Shown here piece after piece: positions 22,589-37,500 of a DNA stretch of 64,000 nt (positions are counted from its first letter, which is position 1; every line of letters starts with the position of its first letter). The notes under the pieces are model-generated. The model ran no database searches, was not told where the DNA came from, and saw only the letters and a list, made by a program, of their open reading frames with translations. Position numbers and translations under genes: made by a program. Origin of the DNA: Phorcus lineatus (lineage: Eukaryota > Mollusca > Gastropoda > Trochida > Trochidae); the NCBI GenBank assembly GCA_921293015.1, contig OV121097.1, positions 13,269,940 through 13,333,939 on the forward strand, read 5' to 3'.

Positions 22589-25500
22589 ATGTCCGGAGAG
22601 AATTCAAGAATGTTTGCTAAACTGAAAAAGAAAATCAAAGATGAAGGTGGTAGCGTGGAAGGGGAGAAATCATTCCTTCCACCGCCCTTACCAGGTCATG
22701 CAAGTCCTATTCGACGTAGTTCATGTGAGTAGATTATAGACTTTGTCGCTAAAACATACACCATTACATGTCAGATTCCGCAGTATGCTCTAAAACAATG
22801 GATTAATAATTTGATGACTTAATTTTGTCATAACATTTCCGATGTTGTGATCATGTAGTTGTTTCTATTCACAAATTGGCGGGTCTGAATCTCTTGAATA
22901 AAACTGGCCATGGTATGTGAAAAGCTATACAGTAATGTGCTAGTAAAGATTTCATTGAATAAGGAAGTAAAATTTATTTTGTTGAATTGTCAGTAAAACT
23001 TACTATTGAAGAAGCAATAGGAAGTAAAGCCAATGAAAAGTCTGATGGGTCATCTTTCTTACGAGCTAGTAACTTTTAGAAGTTCTTTCAGTTTGGTGAC
23101 ATTATTTGAAAGAAAAAACTCTGTTTTCATGCCTATAATACACACTGGACATTTTTAGCAGTTTATTTTGTGTATTGAAACGCTTGTCCTCTATTTGGAG
23201 AGATAGTGGCTTTGAGAAAAATCAATGGTAGACTTTTATATATGTAATTTCTATTCATTCATTGCTTTTTGTTTTGACAAATACAGCTCCAGTCTTATAA
23301 AGCAATCTCTAATGTTAAACATTATTTTGACTTTTAGCTATAGCAACTCTGCCGCAAACAAGTTCAAGCAGAGATACGCTGACCTCTGCAGATTCTGGAA
23401 TGGGAGGAGCTGCCTCCCCAACAAGCCAGTCCAGCGAGGAGTCTGTTGTGAGTTATCTCCCTTTACAACCTTCACATTGTCTACATACAGTGTAGATCTG
23501 TTTCAGTTACAGTTTTATTATCATGAATAATGTTGTTGGAATTCCAAAATCCAAGGTACAGAAATGAATATTTTCACATTATTAATTTTGAAGCATAAAA
23601 ATATTATTTTGTGATGGTAAATGAATAATGTTTGTTATGATACAGATGCGCGATGACTCTTCTCGAGAGGAAGTGGTATCAATGTTGTTAAAACGAACAG
23701 AACAGTGCAAAAAAATGGAAGGAACTATCACTGGTGAGTGAAAGTAACCCTAACAGTAATCATTAACTCGACAAAAGACAAAAAAAGTCAGGACCAACAC
23801 ATCATTTAATTTGAAAGTGTCATATTCATCATTATATGAACTATCATATAGCTCAGTATTGAAAATTTGGGTGGTCCTAAACTTTTGTTGCTAAGGGAAG
23901 ATGTTGCGAGGTCTAGCTCTGAAATTCTAAGATTATATATATATGTAAGACTCGAATCCATGGCAGGCCTCAAATCTATGGCAGATTTTCAAATGCCTGA
24001 CATTTGTACCTTTTTTTGTATGTTTCTGCAATGATTAACCAAACCTTACGCTAGACAAACTTACCCTAAAATCAGTCGACAAGAATCCAAGGGTTACAAA
24101 AGATAGTATTTCAATATCTTAGGGCTAAAGAAGACGGACTCACCAATGGCTAAAAAAATCCTACAAAATAAACACAATTGATGTGGCATGAAGCGGCAAA
24201 TTTCTCATTTACATGTAAGGTATTGTTTAATGTATTTTCGTAATTGGGATATGGACTCTTATTATTTGGTCGTTATCCGTTTGCAATATCTCTCTGTGAC
24301 TTCCCTAATTATGATGCTAGCGACGCAATTGGGTCTTACGACGGGAACAGTTAGGTATTATGACGTCATCGCATAATGACGTCACTTAGCATGACGTCAT
24401 GAAAGAGTCTAACAATCAACCAAGCCACAGATAAGGAAACCCGCCATAGATCTGAGTCCTACATATATGTGACAAAGGTTTGTTTTAAGCTGCTAGCTCA
24501 GCTCTATCCTATTCACTGTTCATACTTAGAAATATTTGCCAGCTTGGGAAAATATCAATGAATGGGTTTGTCAGTAATAATCAGTGATTGGCGGGGGGAG
24601 GGAGATAGTGCAGTTGTTAGCGCGTTTTGTTTCGGTTCAAGAGGCCCATGGTTCGAATCGGAAACTTTGTCTGTAGTAGAAACTCTTCTACATGCAGTAA
24701 GGTTTGGATGCAATACTACACTGAATTTCAGCGCAGTATCTCCCATGGTTTGCTTGTTCCAGCCGATGCTCGCAGGTTTCACCGCAATGCATAGCCACAA
24801 TGGTGTTGCTGGCTTTCTCCCTGCAATAATTATAGCAGCCGCGATATAAGTGAAATACTTTTGAAAGCGGCACTAAAAACCCCATATCACCTCCCCTGTT
24901 TGCCAGCCCTTGTTTCTTTTTACGGTTTATCAAAATCATCCAGAATAAGTTCACTACTCCTCAATATTTAAACTAGAAGGCTTTCTGGTTATGGAATAAT
25001 AATAATGATGATAATAATGTTGATATGTATTAGTGCACACATTTACATGTGCCTTTGGCGTTACATACATTATTATACTTTTCTCCCCTCAAGTTGACAT
25101 ATTTGTTGCTAGACTGTTGCCACCAGACTGCATAACCGCATACCCATATCCTGTTGGTGATCAGAACACATTGAACTAAGTTTCTTGCCCAAGTAGACAC
25201 CACAAGTCTCAGTATTGTAGCAGGGAATCACTCTTCAAACCTGAAGTTTACCCAGCAATGGCATGGTTAATCCACCCATATGGGGAGATGAGCCCAATGA
25301 TCCTGAACTTCAATATTAGCTGTCAATTTAGCGCACATGACTATGTGCCGCCATGACATATCCAGTCCTCAAAAACATTTTTATGTATTTGAAGGTATTT
25401 CCTATTCTATTAAATGAACACTCAAAATCAATATTTCAATGGCGGTTAATAATTCATGTTTTTTTCTTTAAGAATTTGCTGCAATGATTAAGGAGAAAAA

Positions 25501-28500
25501 TAAAACCATAGAAAAACTGGAGACAGAAATTGAAAACCAGAAAGGAGGTAAGAATGGTTAATGTCTGAGTTTATGATTTGTAGTCTGTCAGCTGTAAAGA
25601 ATAGGTTGTATTATTATTAAGGTATTCATAATCTATTCAAACAGAAAAGTATTGAAAAGGAAGTTATCCATTTGCGCTTTGAGTGGAAATGCTTTCTGCG
25701 AGATTTCAAGACATTGCAGGATCAATCTTATTATTCATTACATGTAAATTGAAATATTCATTTTGTATCATTTATAGTCATTATGTACATTCATTTTATT
25801 GTAAATTAATAATAGTGGAGCAGTTTCTTTTTTGAGTACAGCCAAACACCCAAGAAGCTGATATAACAACCTTTATGAAATTTTGTCTTCTATTTTTACA
25901 GTAACTACTCAAAAACTGCAAGAACAGAGCGCTGAACATACAACAAAACTTGCAGGATTTCTGGAGTCGCAGAAGGATGAATTAGATAAGAAGGAAAAGG
26001 TATACATATCTGTAATTGTGATTGAAGATAGTCAATCTTATTCTCTCCCTACAGAGGTTGCTCCGTCATAAAATACAACCTCTGTCCTAATACGAAGGTT
26101 TCTCGGGCTTCTGTCAGTTTCCCCTACAGGCGCAATCTTGCAACTCAAACTACCTGGCAATATTTCAGCCAATGAAAATATTCAGTGCATGAATGACATA
26201 TTTGTTGTCACACAGGCCTATGCAATGATGCAGTTGCAAAATAAGGCGTTTGGATTCTGTAATGAAGACTCAAAGTGCAAGGTGCACATTCGAATAAAGT
26301 TTAGCGTTTGGAAAGCTTACAGAAATAATTTAGGCTGTTTGAATGATAACTTTTGAAACGGCGTCGCTGATAGCACAACTAACTTTGATTGCATCCAATC
26401 AGGGTTCTACATTTCTAGATCAAGAAACCTTCGTATTAAGATGGAGGATGTATAGGAATTTATGACGGAGTTACCCCTTGTGGGGAGAGAATGAGTCAAA
26501 CTAAGTGAATGTAAGAAAGGCAAGATTTTCCGATAATAGTTTCATGATTGTGAAAACTTAGGACAATTCTAAGTATACTTGCATCAGATGGAATATGACT
26601 CCCTTTTGTGACTAAATTCATTGCAATTTTAAGAAAATCCTAGATGTATTGCAATTAAATAACTTAAACAAAGTTTTTCAGCATCTTGAAATTGCTTTAC
26701 TGTTTTTGCAATTGTTTCCTTGTGATGCGGGTTTGTAAGCTGCATTCTCTGTGGACCCTACCATTTTGTGATAGTCAATTTTTTCAAGACAAGACATGGG
26801 AGGGCAAGATACAGCTCTTTATTACCAATAAGGTTAATCATAAGAGGTGCCATATTTTCAATATGAGCACATGTGCACATATCACTTTTGCCAAGCAACA
26901 ATTGTTTCAACGTGAATTACTGTACTTTGTCGTCTGTGATGTAAAACCATTGTTCATGATGTCACTGTAGCGGGCCGTCAAAAGGAAACAGTCCGTTTTC
27001 TGAATATTTGTATGCATTTGAAATCGAATAGAATGGGTTATAAGAAAATTATAACCCTCTGGAGTGTGTCATGTGACTTTTACGAAACTTGTGCATATTA
27101 GTGTATAACCTTCGCTCTCACTCGGGCAATAAGAAAATTCACACTCGTTTCATAAAAGTCATATGACAGACTTCCTCGGGTAATAATCTCTATGTATGCT
27201 CTCTCAGCTTCCTCTTATAGCTTTTTTTAGATATAAGTTAAATGAAAATAAATCTAGAACATTTCTGCAGAGCTTTGTTAATCTAAATTTTCTAGCCTTG
27301 CCATGGTTCTTTAATGCTGAATGTGAAAGAGGGACATTGATACTTGCATACTTGACTGTATTCCTTGGGTCACAAATTATATATAAATATCTATAAATTG
27401 TTAATTAGTTTCCCGGATAAATGTTGTGAAAGTCAGTAAGTGGTGTTTGTAGTAATCCCTGGATTACAAGTAGTCAGATGTTGTTTGGTGGAGGTGTTTA
27501 TTGGAATGATACCTCGGTGAATTCAAGTCTCCATGTTTAAAAACTCAACTTTGGAGTACCAGTAGACTAAACTAGTGTCAAACTGTTCGAAATAAGAACT
27601 CACCAGTCTGATTAAAATCGACAGTGTTCTGAGGAAAAAAAGTCTCCATGTGTAAAATCTCAACTTTGGAGTACCAGGTAGACTAAACTAGTGTCAAAAT
27701 GTTCAAAAAAGAACTCACAAGTCTCAAAATCGACAGTGTTCTGAGGAAAGAAAGTTCAGAGAAAATTAAATGTCTCTACGGGGATACTTGATCCGTTGGG
27801 TAGTGACCTCTGCACAGCATTCTGGGAACACACCACTGTTCTTATGTCAGTTCATTTAGCCAATGACAAGGCCTCTGAAAAGAACCATTTTCTACACAAT
27901 CACTATACGTCCTTTTAAATGCGGTGATATGATTCCTCTGCGCGAACTGGTAACCAATACTGCATTTCATAACAGACTGTCATGGGATTGTGTGGAGTTC
28001 CTATCATCCTCATATTTCTTTAAAACAATTTTAAATGTCGTAACACATGCGGTTGTAATCAGACTAAAGAACCCTCAGCCATTTTTTCAGAAATTTTTGT
28101 AGAGACTGAATGCAGTCTGATTAAAATCGACCGTGTTCCGAGGAATAAAAGTTTTTAATTATTGACTATAGGGTGATTCAAACGTAGTCTATCAGGGGTT
28201 GTCCTTTCAGACCGTTGTGGAGAGGACATCCCCTGATAGAAAACGTTCAAATCCTGCTTGAGTTATTATTTAAGGCTTTTATTCCTCGGAACACGGTCGA
28301 TTTTAATCAGACTGAGACTGAATGTACAAAGACATCAAGAAATGCTTTAGCGAGTACTGATAGACAGTGTTTTGATTGTGTGAAGTCGAACATAGATAAT
28401 CTTATATGGTGGTGGGTTAGTGTTCTTTGTAAACTTTGCACAATTTGGTGGCGGGTAAATTTTGTTTAATCTTCAAGTCGTTAAATTTGAAAATGATCAT

Positions 28501-31500
28501 TTCAGGAAATGGAAGAGAAATTAAATGCTCTGATTAAGGTAGGTCTTCGTTTGCAAGGCATGCAGACTGTAAATATAAAAATATTATTTAAGACATGACA
28601 TTAATTGTAGATTTTAAAATCAAAAACGGGTTACTACTTTCATTTTGAATGAAATAGTTTTTTTGGTAAATTCACTTGATTTATCCATTACTAGGTTGAT
28701 TCTTAGTAAAGATTTTAGATTGCTGAGCATGCTAAAAATCAACACTCGAAAGAAGACAGAGGATATAAGATGTATGTTTTGAAAAAAAGAGTTAGTATAG
28801 TAGATCAACCATACATCGAGAATTGTTTGTAAATTTGAAAAAGATATGGCATGGTAATTTAATGTAGGAAACTTTTTGCACTACTTGCTTTGTGTTTATT
28901 CAGTTTATGATTTGTAGTGCTGTTTTATTCTTTCAATTGATGTTGTGAGAATGAAATAAAGAATTAATAGTACTGAAGTGAAGAACATTTTCTTTTCTGT
29001 GAGCAGTCACAGACATGTTGTCTTATGCAACATTTTTTATTGTGATTTTGAGAGAGAAGGTCCAACGGGAATTTGGTCACTTTTTTAGGTTAGTATCCCT
29101 CAAGTTGTGAAGACTTAGGAAGAATATCTTGCCATTATGAAGGATCTTATCAGTTCAGAATTTACTCAAATGACCTCCATATCTGATCTTCTAGGGACAG
29201 CCCAAAGCATCAAGGAGGGTGTGATGGGATGGTGAGGGTGGGGATGGGGGTCATTTACGTGACCAAAAAACAATATTGAATGAACGTGTTGATTTATAAG
29301 CTCCTGATATTCAGGTAACAACCTCAATTGGTTCTTAATTGGCAATTAAGTATATTTATTGTAAATTACTTTGTAATAAAAAGCAAAGACTTCCAATTAC
29401 TATGATAATTTCTATCATAATTTATCTCATCCATTGCGCTTTCCTTCTGATCAAGTGCCTGTCAATCATATTCATAACCAGTCAAGTTGACAGTAAATCG
29501 GAGATTCGGGAAAAGAAAGTCCAACATAGTATAACAAGTCAATCAATCAATGATTTAGCTTCAAGATAAAATTGTTGAATGTATTCAGATCAATGGTTAA
29601 GATGAATATCTTTTTACAGAAAAACCACGAGCTTGTGGTTTATTGGTTAAAAGTCTGCTCAATACATTAACAAGCTGTAAAATTAGACTCTAATTATAAG
29701 TGTCCAAATTCTGCAGGTCATGGGTTAAAATGAATATTTTCCCATTACGAAAAAAACCATTAGCTTGTGGTTCATTTGTGAAAAGTCTACTCGATAATAC
29801 ATTATCATTACGTGAAATATAACTAGTTCTGCTGGTCAAGGGTTAAGAAGAATGTTTTCCTATTACAGAAGAACCATGAGCTGGAGGCGAACCTGAAGAA
29901 GGAAGATGCTTACAAGCACAAACTGTTCCAGCGGGAAGAAGAGCAGGAGGAAGTCCAGGGGCTGACCATACAGGAGCTTGCAAAAGTCAAACATATGGTA
30001 AGCATATTATCCACTTATCTGCAGGTCATAGAGTTAATTTCCCTCTCCTGATCATAAAGGAGATCGTAAAAGTCAAACATACGGTAGGCACATTAACCCC
30101 TTACCTGCAGATCTTAAGAGTTACCTCCCCTCTTATGAGCAGACTGGAACACGTCAAAGTCAAACATATGGTAGGCAGATAAAACCTCTATTTTTGGGTC
30201 TTTGAGTAACCTCCCCTTGATAAAATCTGTAACTTATTTATGTGTTTTGCCGTATGTCATAATGCAGTAAAAATGAATGTTGACCCAAATATATCCTCAA
30301 GCATAGAAAACTTCTTTGTCAATTTCAGACAAATGATCACATTTCTTACATATTATGTGTAAGTTTTTGGGAATGGTTATCCTTCATCAATGATTGCCCA
30401 AAACAGACGTTTTGTCAGAAATGCCAACATTCGGTACCGGGTAGGCATATGTCCTTATCCCCTGAGAGACCTAACAACAACAAAACATTGTTCTATTTTC
30501 TTAGAAATCTGACAAACCAAGTTTTTCTCCCCAGCTGTTGATAGCCCAAGAAGACCTGAGCAAATGTAAGTCTGAGCTGGAACAGAAAACTGAGGAGTAC
30601 AGGACGGTTGAGAAATCTTTCCATGAGGCTCAGAATGAACTGACAGCTCTCAAGTCAAGATCTGCAGAGCTGGAAAAAGAAAAGTAAGTACACAAAAAAG
30701 ACAAGTCGCTTGTAGACGGACCAACAGAGAAAATCATATCTTTGTTCATGCTATTGGAATTTCAAATGATAACAATCTCTCATAAAATTTTAACTTGATA
30801 GCTATGGCAGCATTTTTATTTCATATCAGGATAAATCATTTATTGATTATCCTAAACCGTGCAAGACTTCTTTTCTACTAATTTTGTGTTCATTTTTTTA
30901 CAAGATAGCTCAAGCTTATCTTGTATGATTATGATTATTATGATGATGATGATAATGATTTATTCAAGGGTTTTTCTCTTCTGTGCATAATCTAATCCAC
31001 AGACAAAACACATGAAGACAAAATTTTGACGTTGGGTAGATATTTGCTGAAGTTGTAGATTCTCTCTAGGTTCTCTGGCTTGAATCCAGTTCAGTTATGC
31101 ATTTTCTTTCTTTTCCAGCGAGCGACTGACAGAAGTGAACACGCAGCACCTAAACCTGGTCACCTCTCTATCCAATGAGAAGGCTCTGTTTGAGAAGAGG
31201 TTGAATGAAGTCAACAAGGAGCTCACTGAAGTAAGATCTACTAAATTTTGTTTTGTTGCCACCATTTCATGCGCAAATTCAGGCATTATTTCTCATGTAT
31301 CTATTTTATGAAATAAAGCTTCTCCACCAGCCAATTAGCTGGTAACTTTTCAAGGATTTATGAAATTTTGCCTTTAGATTTGACAAAATGACATTTTTAG
31401 AATGGCTACTTTTCAAGCTTGTTTCATACACTACCCATGTAATACTAATCTTTAATAGTGTAGAATATCTCTGGCTGTCAAGTAATCCTTTACATAATTT

Positions 31501-34500
31501 GTATGAATTTACAAGTGATACTAATGTTGTAAAATATTGATGTAGCCCTTCTCTATGCAGTGGCCAGTACCGGTAGTTGCTTCAGCTGTAATTCTTGTAT
31601 ATGTGTCAATCAGACTGATTTGATCATAATCTATAAAGCATTTTTTTCTTTAACTCTTTCAACACCAAGAAACCAGTAACAGATACGTTTGTTTTGCCTG
31701 ATTTCTGGCATGTAGGGGTGAAAGTGTTAAAATGGACAAATACGCAATTTATATGAACTGAAAATTTTATTTTCAGAAAATATCCCAGCTTACAAAACTG
31801 TCCAACAGCCACTCTGATCTTGAGAATGATTTCAAGACTTTACAGAGGAGCTCGGAGCAGCATAAAAACAAGGTACCAAATGAGACGTTCCCTTTTTGAT
31901 AATCTCTGCTTGGTCAGGGTACTTCTTTGCATGAAAATGTCCACCTATAGCATGCCGAGTACACCATAAGGTTTGTTGTGCCGTTGGCAACCCAATGCAC
32001 ATTTTACTTCTACAAATTGAATTCGACAAAAAGATACAAGATGTCTATACATGGTGTTGCCCAACTATGATGGTCAGGGTCGTAGGGCAGACAATTCTGC
32101 CCAATTCTGCCAAACAGTCAGGAAAACTAAGGGCTTGCGTGTACAATCATCTGTTATTAAATCGCCAAGCAATAGTCTGTCCCTCAATACCAGGACATGT
32201 TTTGTCCAACCCATTTCAGGAAAACTTTTCCTTCAATTCTTTTCAAATGCTGTAAATGGCATCTACGTTATGAATTCTACCATGAAAGTGCGGGATACTG
32301 GATTGTGATTGGTTGTTTTGTCCGATTCACAGGGTATAAATTCGTGATTGAAGTTGCTCTGTTTACCCGAAATCAGTCTACAATGTAATAATACATACAT
32401 TGACTTCCGACTATCCGACTGGTAACTTCCAAAAATGAATTAACCGTATTTGTTTTTGTATGTTCACGAAATAATCTCATATTTTATTCACGTTTGATAA
32501 TAATGTTTATATAACTACTGTGTTTTAAAGTGTATTATATCTCTGGCTGACAAGTAATCTTGTACATAATTTGTAAGAAATTATGAAGCTCATGCTGTGC
32601 GTTCAGTTTCAATTTCAAATTTACTCGCTATCAATCCATTTTAACTCAATACTTTGAGTGTAGTTTGGCTTGACAGACATTTCTATTTGTATTTATTAAA
32701 AATCAGCATATTTTAGCAATTCATTTTGTAACTACATTTTATACCTTTTCAAACAATCCATGCATATCATTTTTCCTTTTTTATGCCAATTTATCACTTT
32801 GATATTTTCTTACTTCTCATATTCCATGTTAAAGCTTTCATCTTAATATGCTCTTGTCTTACTATTTCATAATGTCCGGTGCTATTTCTTTTATACACTT
32901 TCGTTTTTGGGTTTTGTTCTGCGGATACACTTCCGGTTTTGTTTTGCTTAATTCAAAGGAAAAGTTTTTATTTTTGATTCATCTATTATTTAACAGTAAT
33001 TTATTTTCTCACATATCACTCATTACATATTTAAATCCAAAATTAGTATTATCTATTTTATTTTACGTAATCTCGTTGATTAGAATTCCTTTGTTTTAGT
33101 TCAAGTCTCGCGAGAATTTAAATATGCAATCTCGTGTGATTAAATTCCTTTTTTTTTATTCTCAAGTCTCGCGAGAGTTTAAATTTCCTTTGTTTTGACT
33201 CTTGTCTCGCGAGACTTCACTCTGTTGTTTTCACCATTTTGGCAGCAAGCTATCGTGTCTCTGCTCGTAACATTCTGCGTACTTCCGAACATTACACATA
33301 GGTTTGGATTATCATTTGTGGTGTTATGATAGGATAACAGTGCAATATGCCTCCGATTCGTCGATCCAAAACGAGAACAACTCGTCAACGTAACTGTTCT
33401 GACGACCCACGGCATTCTGAAGATGAGCTATCAGACTGTAATGACTTATCACTCAGAACATCTACGACTCGTGCTCGATACACGAACATGGATTCAACCA
33501 ACCCCCAGAATTGGTACGCGTCCACATTACGTCGGAAGATTGCGTCCGATTTGGGAATTCAACACCTGCCGGCCAACCTCACTAGAACACAACTTCTACA
33601 GATTTATACCAAGAACACGGGAAACAGAGAGAAGGAAACCCGTCCAGATGTGGGAAGTCGACCTAGTATCTCCTGTCCTACTCCTTCACTCTCAGAAGAA
33701 ACACCCGTGGACTTGACCGAACCTGCTGAAAGAGGGGACCAACCAACACAACTAGAACTTCTCGCCAACCAGGTTCAGTCCCTACAGAACTCCTTACAGC
33801 ACCTGACTGACAGGATGTCATCTCCTCTACAGACCAGAAGACCGGAGCGTTTCCAGTCCACCCACCTTCTGCCTACAGCTACATCATTCCTCACACCAGC
33901 CTTACCTAAACCCCAATTCAACTTGGCAACAGCCCGTGCTAACTTCACCGACTCCAGCATCGGAAGTGACCCTAACACTATACCACGCCTGGACCCCGTT
34001 CCACCAGCCCTTCGGCAACAGATTATTGAGGGTAAGGATGTTAATCTTGCCCTTCTACTTTGCCCTGATGAACTAGCTCCAAACCCCAGGAAAATTGAAC
34101 TCGGGAATGGAGAACTTCACCTTAAGCCTTCCTCTGACCACCGACTGCAACAGCCACTAAACCTCCAACAATTTATCAAAGCTTTTGAACGCTACAAGAA
34201 TGTCATAACGGAAGTGTACCCCGACCTCATTCAGTCTTTGACAAGATATCAAACGCTGATTATCAATCTGGCAGAAGAAGACGAACAGCTATTCTACGTA
34301 TATCATAAGATGTTCTCTGCCAAGTCCGCAGCGGCGATTGCACAACTGCACCAACCCCTTGACTGGAGCAAGATGGATAGGGACCTCTATATCAGAGTTT
34401 TCCACTCTAAGAAGGACAGCCATTGCAAGCACTGCAACGAGATAACCCACTCGACTCAATTCTGCCCTCTATCAACTTCAGCTCGTCACCACACAACTAC

Positions 34501-37500
34501 CAGTACCGCCACCTCTAAGTCTCCATATAGCTGGAAGTCAAGTATGGATACAAACGACTCCAGAGGCCGTCCTGTCATCTTCCACAACAGTCAAGCCATT
34601 TGCAATAACTTCAACCTGGATCACTGCCAGCAAGAGAAATGCAGGTATCTGCATGTCTGTCTCACCTGTCGGAAATCCCATCCTCGTAAACTCTGCAGCA
34701 GGCACAAGACACCCCACAACCCAGAGTGACTAGATGCAACACCAACCCCAGTCACCTCTCCTCTCTTGGCAACACTCTTACTGGATCATCCGGATACAGA
34801 GATGGTGTCTTCTCTGATTCAAGGATTCAACTTCGGATTTCTCACAGGAATTGACAACCCTCCGACTAACAGTGTTATTTGCAAGAATTTACTGTCTACC
34901 CGGGGAATATCAAACGCACAAGCAGTGGATAGTTTAGTAAATTCTGAGCATGACAAAGGTTTCTTAATTGGCCCCTTCACCACCACACCTTCCCCTACCA
35001 TCGTATCAACCCTATCGGTATGGTGGAAGGAAAATATTCTAAGAAGAAGAGACTAATTGTGGACATGTCTGCCCCTCACAATGACAATCTTAACCCTAGT
35101 CTAAATTCCCTCATAGACAAAGACAAATATTCACTACAGTATGTGAGGATTGATGACGCTATCCAACAAATTAAAGCACTAGGAGTTGGCTCTGTCATGT
35201 GTAAAACGGACATATCAGACGCTTTTAAACTTTGCCCTCTGCATCCTTCTGTATGGCACCTTCATGGATTCCGATGGAGGAATATGTTCTACTACTATAC
35301 TCGCCTTGTGTTCGGCTGCCGCTCCAGTCCGAAGATCTTTGACACTTTGTCAACTGCGATATGTTGGATAGCTCAAAACCATTACGGAATCTCCAACATC
35401 CTCCATCTATTAGACGATTTCATTTGCTTTGACCAGTACCCTACTCAAGGAGAACGTACTATGACTGCCCTGCTTCAAATGTTCAGTGACCTCAATATTC
35501 CCCTAGCTCAGCACAAGACAATGGGTCCAACCACATGCCTAGAATATTTAGGGGTAACCTTAGACTCTGTGAACATGGAGGCTCGTCTTCCATTAGAGAA
35601 GATTAAACGTTTGTGCGACATCATTGCAAGCCTAACATCTAAAACCTGTGTTACTAAACGTGAGATGTTAGTGGTTCTAGGACACATGAATTTTGCTTTA
35701 CGTGTGATACCACCGGGTCGGTCTTTCATCAGCTTCCTTCTGACATTGGCTCACTCTGTTCAGGACTTGAAAGACAAAGTATTCCTGTCTTCAGCCTGCA
35801 AACTTGAATTTGAGATGTGGAAGAATTTTTTGCAGGAATGGAATGGAATTTCTCTGTTCATTCATGAGACAATAGATGCCCCAGATTTCACACTGTTCAC
35901 TGATGCAGCTGCCTCTACGGGATATGGAGGGTTTCATCGCAACATGTGGTTTGCAGCTACTTGGCCCAAGGACCTTTTTGACCTTGCCAAGGATGAACTG
36001 TCCATAGCATTGTTAGAACTGTACCCTATAGTCACAGCGGCTGTATTGTGGGGCTCTACATGGGCTCGATGTTGTGTTTGCTTCTATTGTGACAATATGG
36101 CCACTGTTGAGATAATTCGCAAAGGACGATCTAGGTCAACCATTATTATGCATTTTGTTCGACGTTTAACGTTAACAGCCATTCAGTGCCATTTCAACTT
36201 TACTGCTAAGCATGTACCTGGGAAATATAATGCTATAAGTGACGCTCTATCACGTTTGCAGATATCGCGCTTCAGACGACTACTGACATTGATTTCATTA
36301 CATTTTCTTTCAAATATAAATAACTTTGGGGGATTCTCAGGTATTTCATTCATCCCATTCATTTATACCTTACAATATGGGGTAGTCCGCCACAGCGGAT
36401 TATTTCCCCCCTTCATTATTTATATATTCATATAATCTGGAAGCTCAATAGCAAGGGTACAAACACCCTCTGCTCCCTCAACATCAATTGAGCTTCCAGA
36501 TCAGGGTGCGCAACCCTTACCATTATCACTATCCAGCCCAGCGCATGGGCATGCAGTCGGGCGCGCAACCCACTGTACCTTCTTACTCCTGGCGCACAGG
36601 ATATACCCCTATCCAGCCCAGCGCATGGGCATGCAGTCGGGCGCGCAACCCACTGTACCTCCTTACTCCTGGCGCACAGGATCAATTTGGGCATCGGCCA
36701 CTTATACCTGAGAACCTCCAAAGCCCAAATATAATATAATTACTATGTATTAAACATTTTCATTTACGTCTGTATTTGTTGTCTGTTCAAGGTAAATTTT
36801 AACTCAATACTTTGAGTGTAGTTTGGCTTGACAGACATTTCTATTTGTATTTATTAAAAATCAGCATATTTTAGCAATTCATTTTGTAACTACATTTTAT
36901 ACCTTTTCAAACAATCCATGCATATCATTTTTCCTTTTTTATGCCAATTTATCACTTTGATATTTTCTTACTTCTCATATTCCATGTTAAAGCTTTCATC
37001 TTAATATGCTCTTGTCTTACTATTTCATAATGTCCGGTGCTATTTCTTTTATACACTTTCGTTTTTGGGTTTTGTTCTGCGGATACACTTCCGGTTTTGT
37101 TTTGCTTAATTCAAAGGAAAAGTTTTTATTTTTGATTCATCTATTATTTAACAGTAATTTATTTTCTCACATATCACTCATTACATATTTAAATCCAAAA
37201 TTAGTATTATCTATTTTATTTTACGTAATCTCGTTGATTAGAATTCCTTTGTTTTATTTCAAGTCTCGCGAGAATTTAAATATGCAATCTCGTGTGATTA
37301 AATTCCTTTTTTTTTATTCTCAAGTCTCGCGAGAGTTTAAATTTCCTTTGTTTTGACTCTTGTCTCGCGAGACTTCACTCTGTTGTTTTCACCATTTTGG
37401 CAGCAAGCTATCGTGTCTCTGCTCGCCCACCACCACCCTCAACTCCACCTTTCTTACCTGTAACATAGTATCTTGCATTAGTACCATACATCTCATTTCA

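Noticed and set aside
32848..33099. An 83-aa protein-coding gene (also at 37006)
   Set aside because: Lies in the A repeats of the retroelement, low complexity, AT-rich and hydrophobic by composition; conservation between copies only reflects their recent duplication.
36428..36739. 97-aa and 83-aa ORFs on both strands
   Set aside because: They read the 78-base tandem unit of the B repeats and recur in B2; no independent coding evidence.
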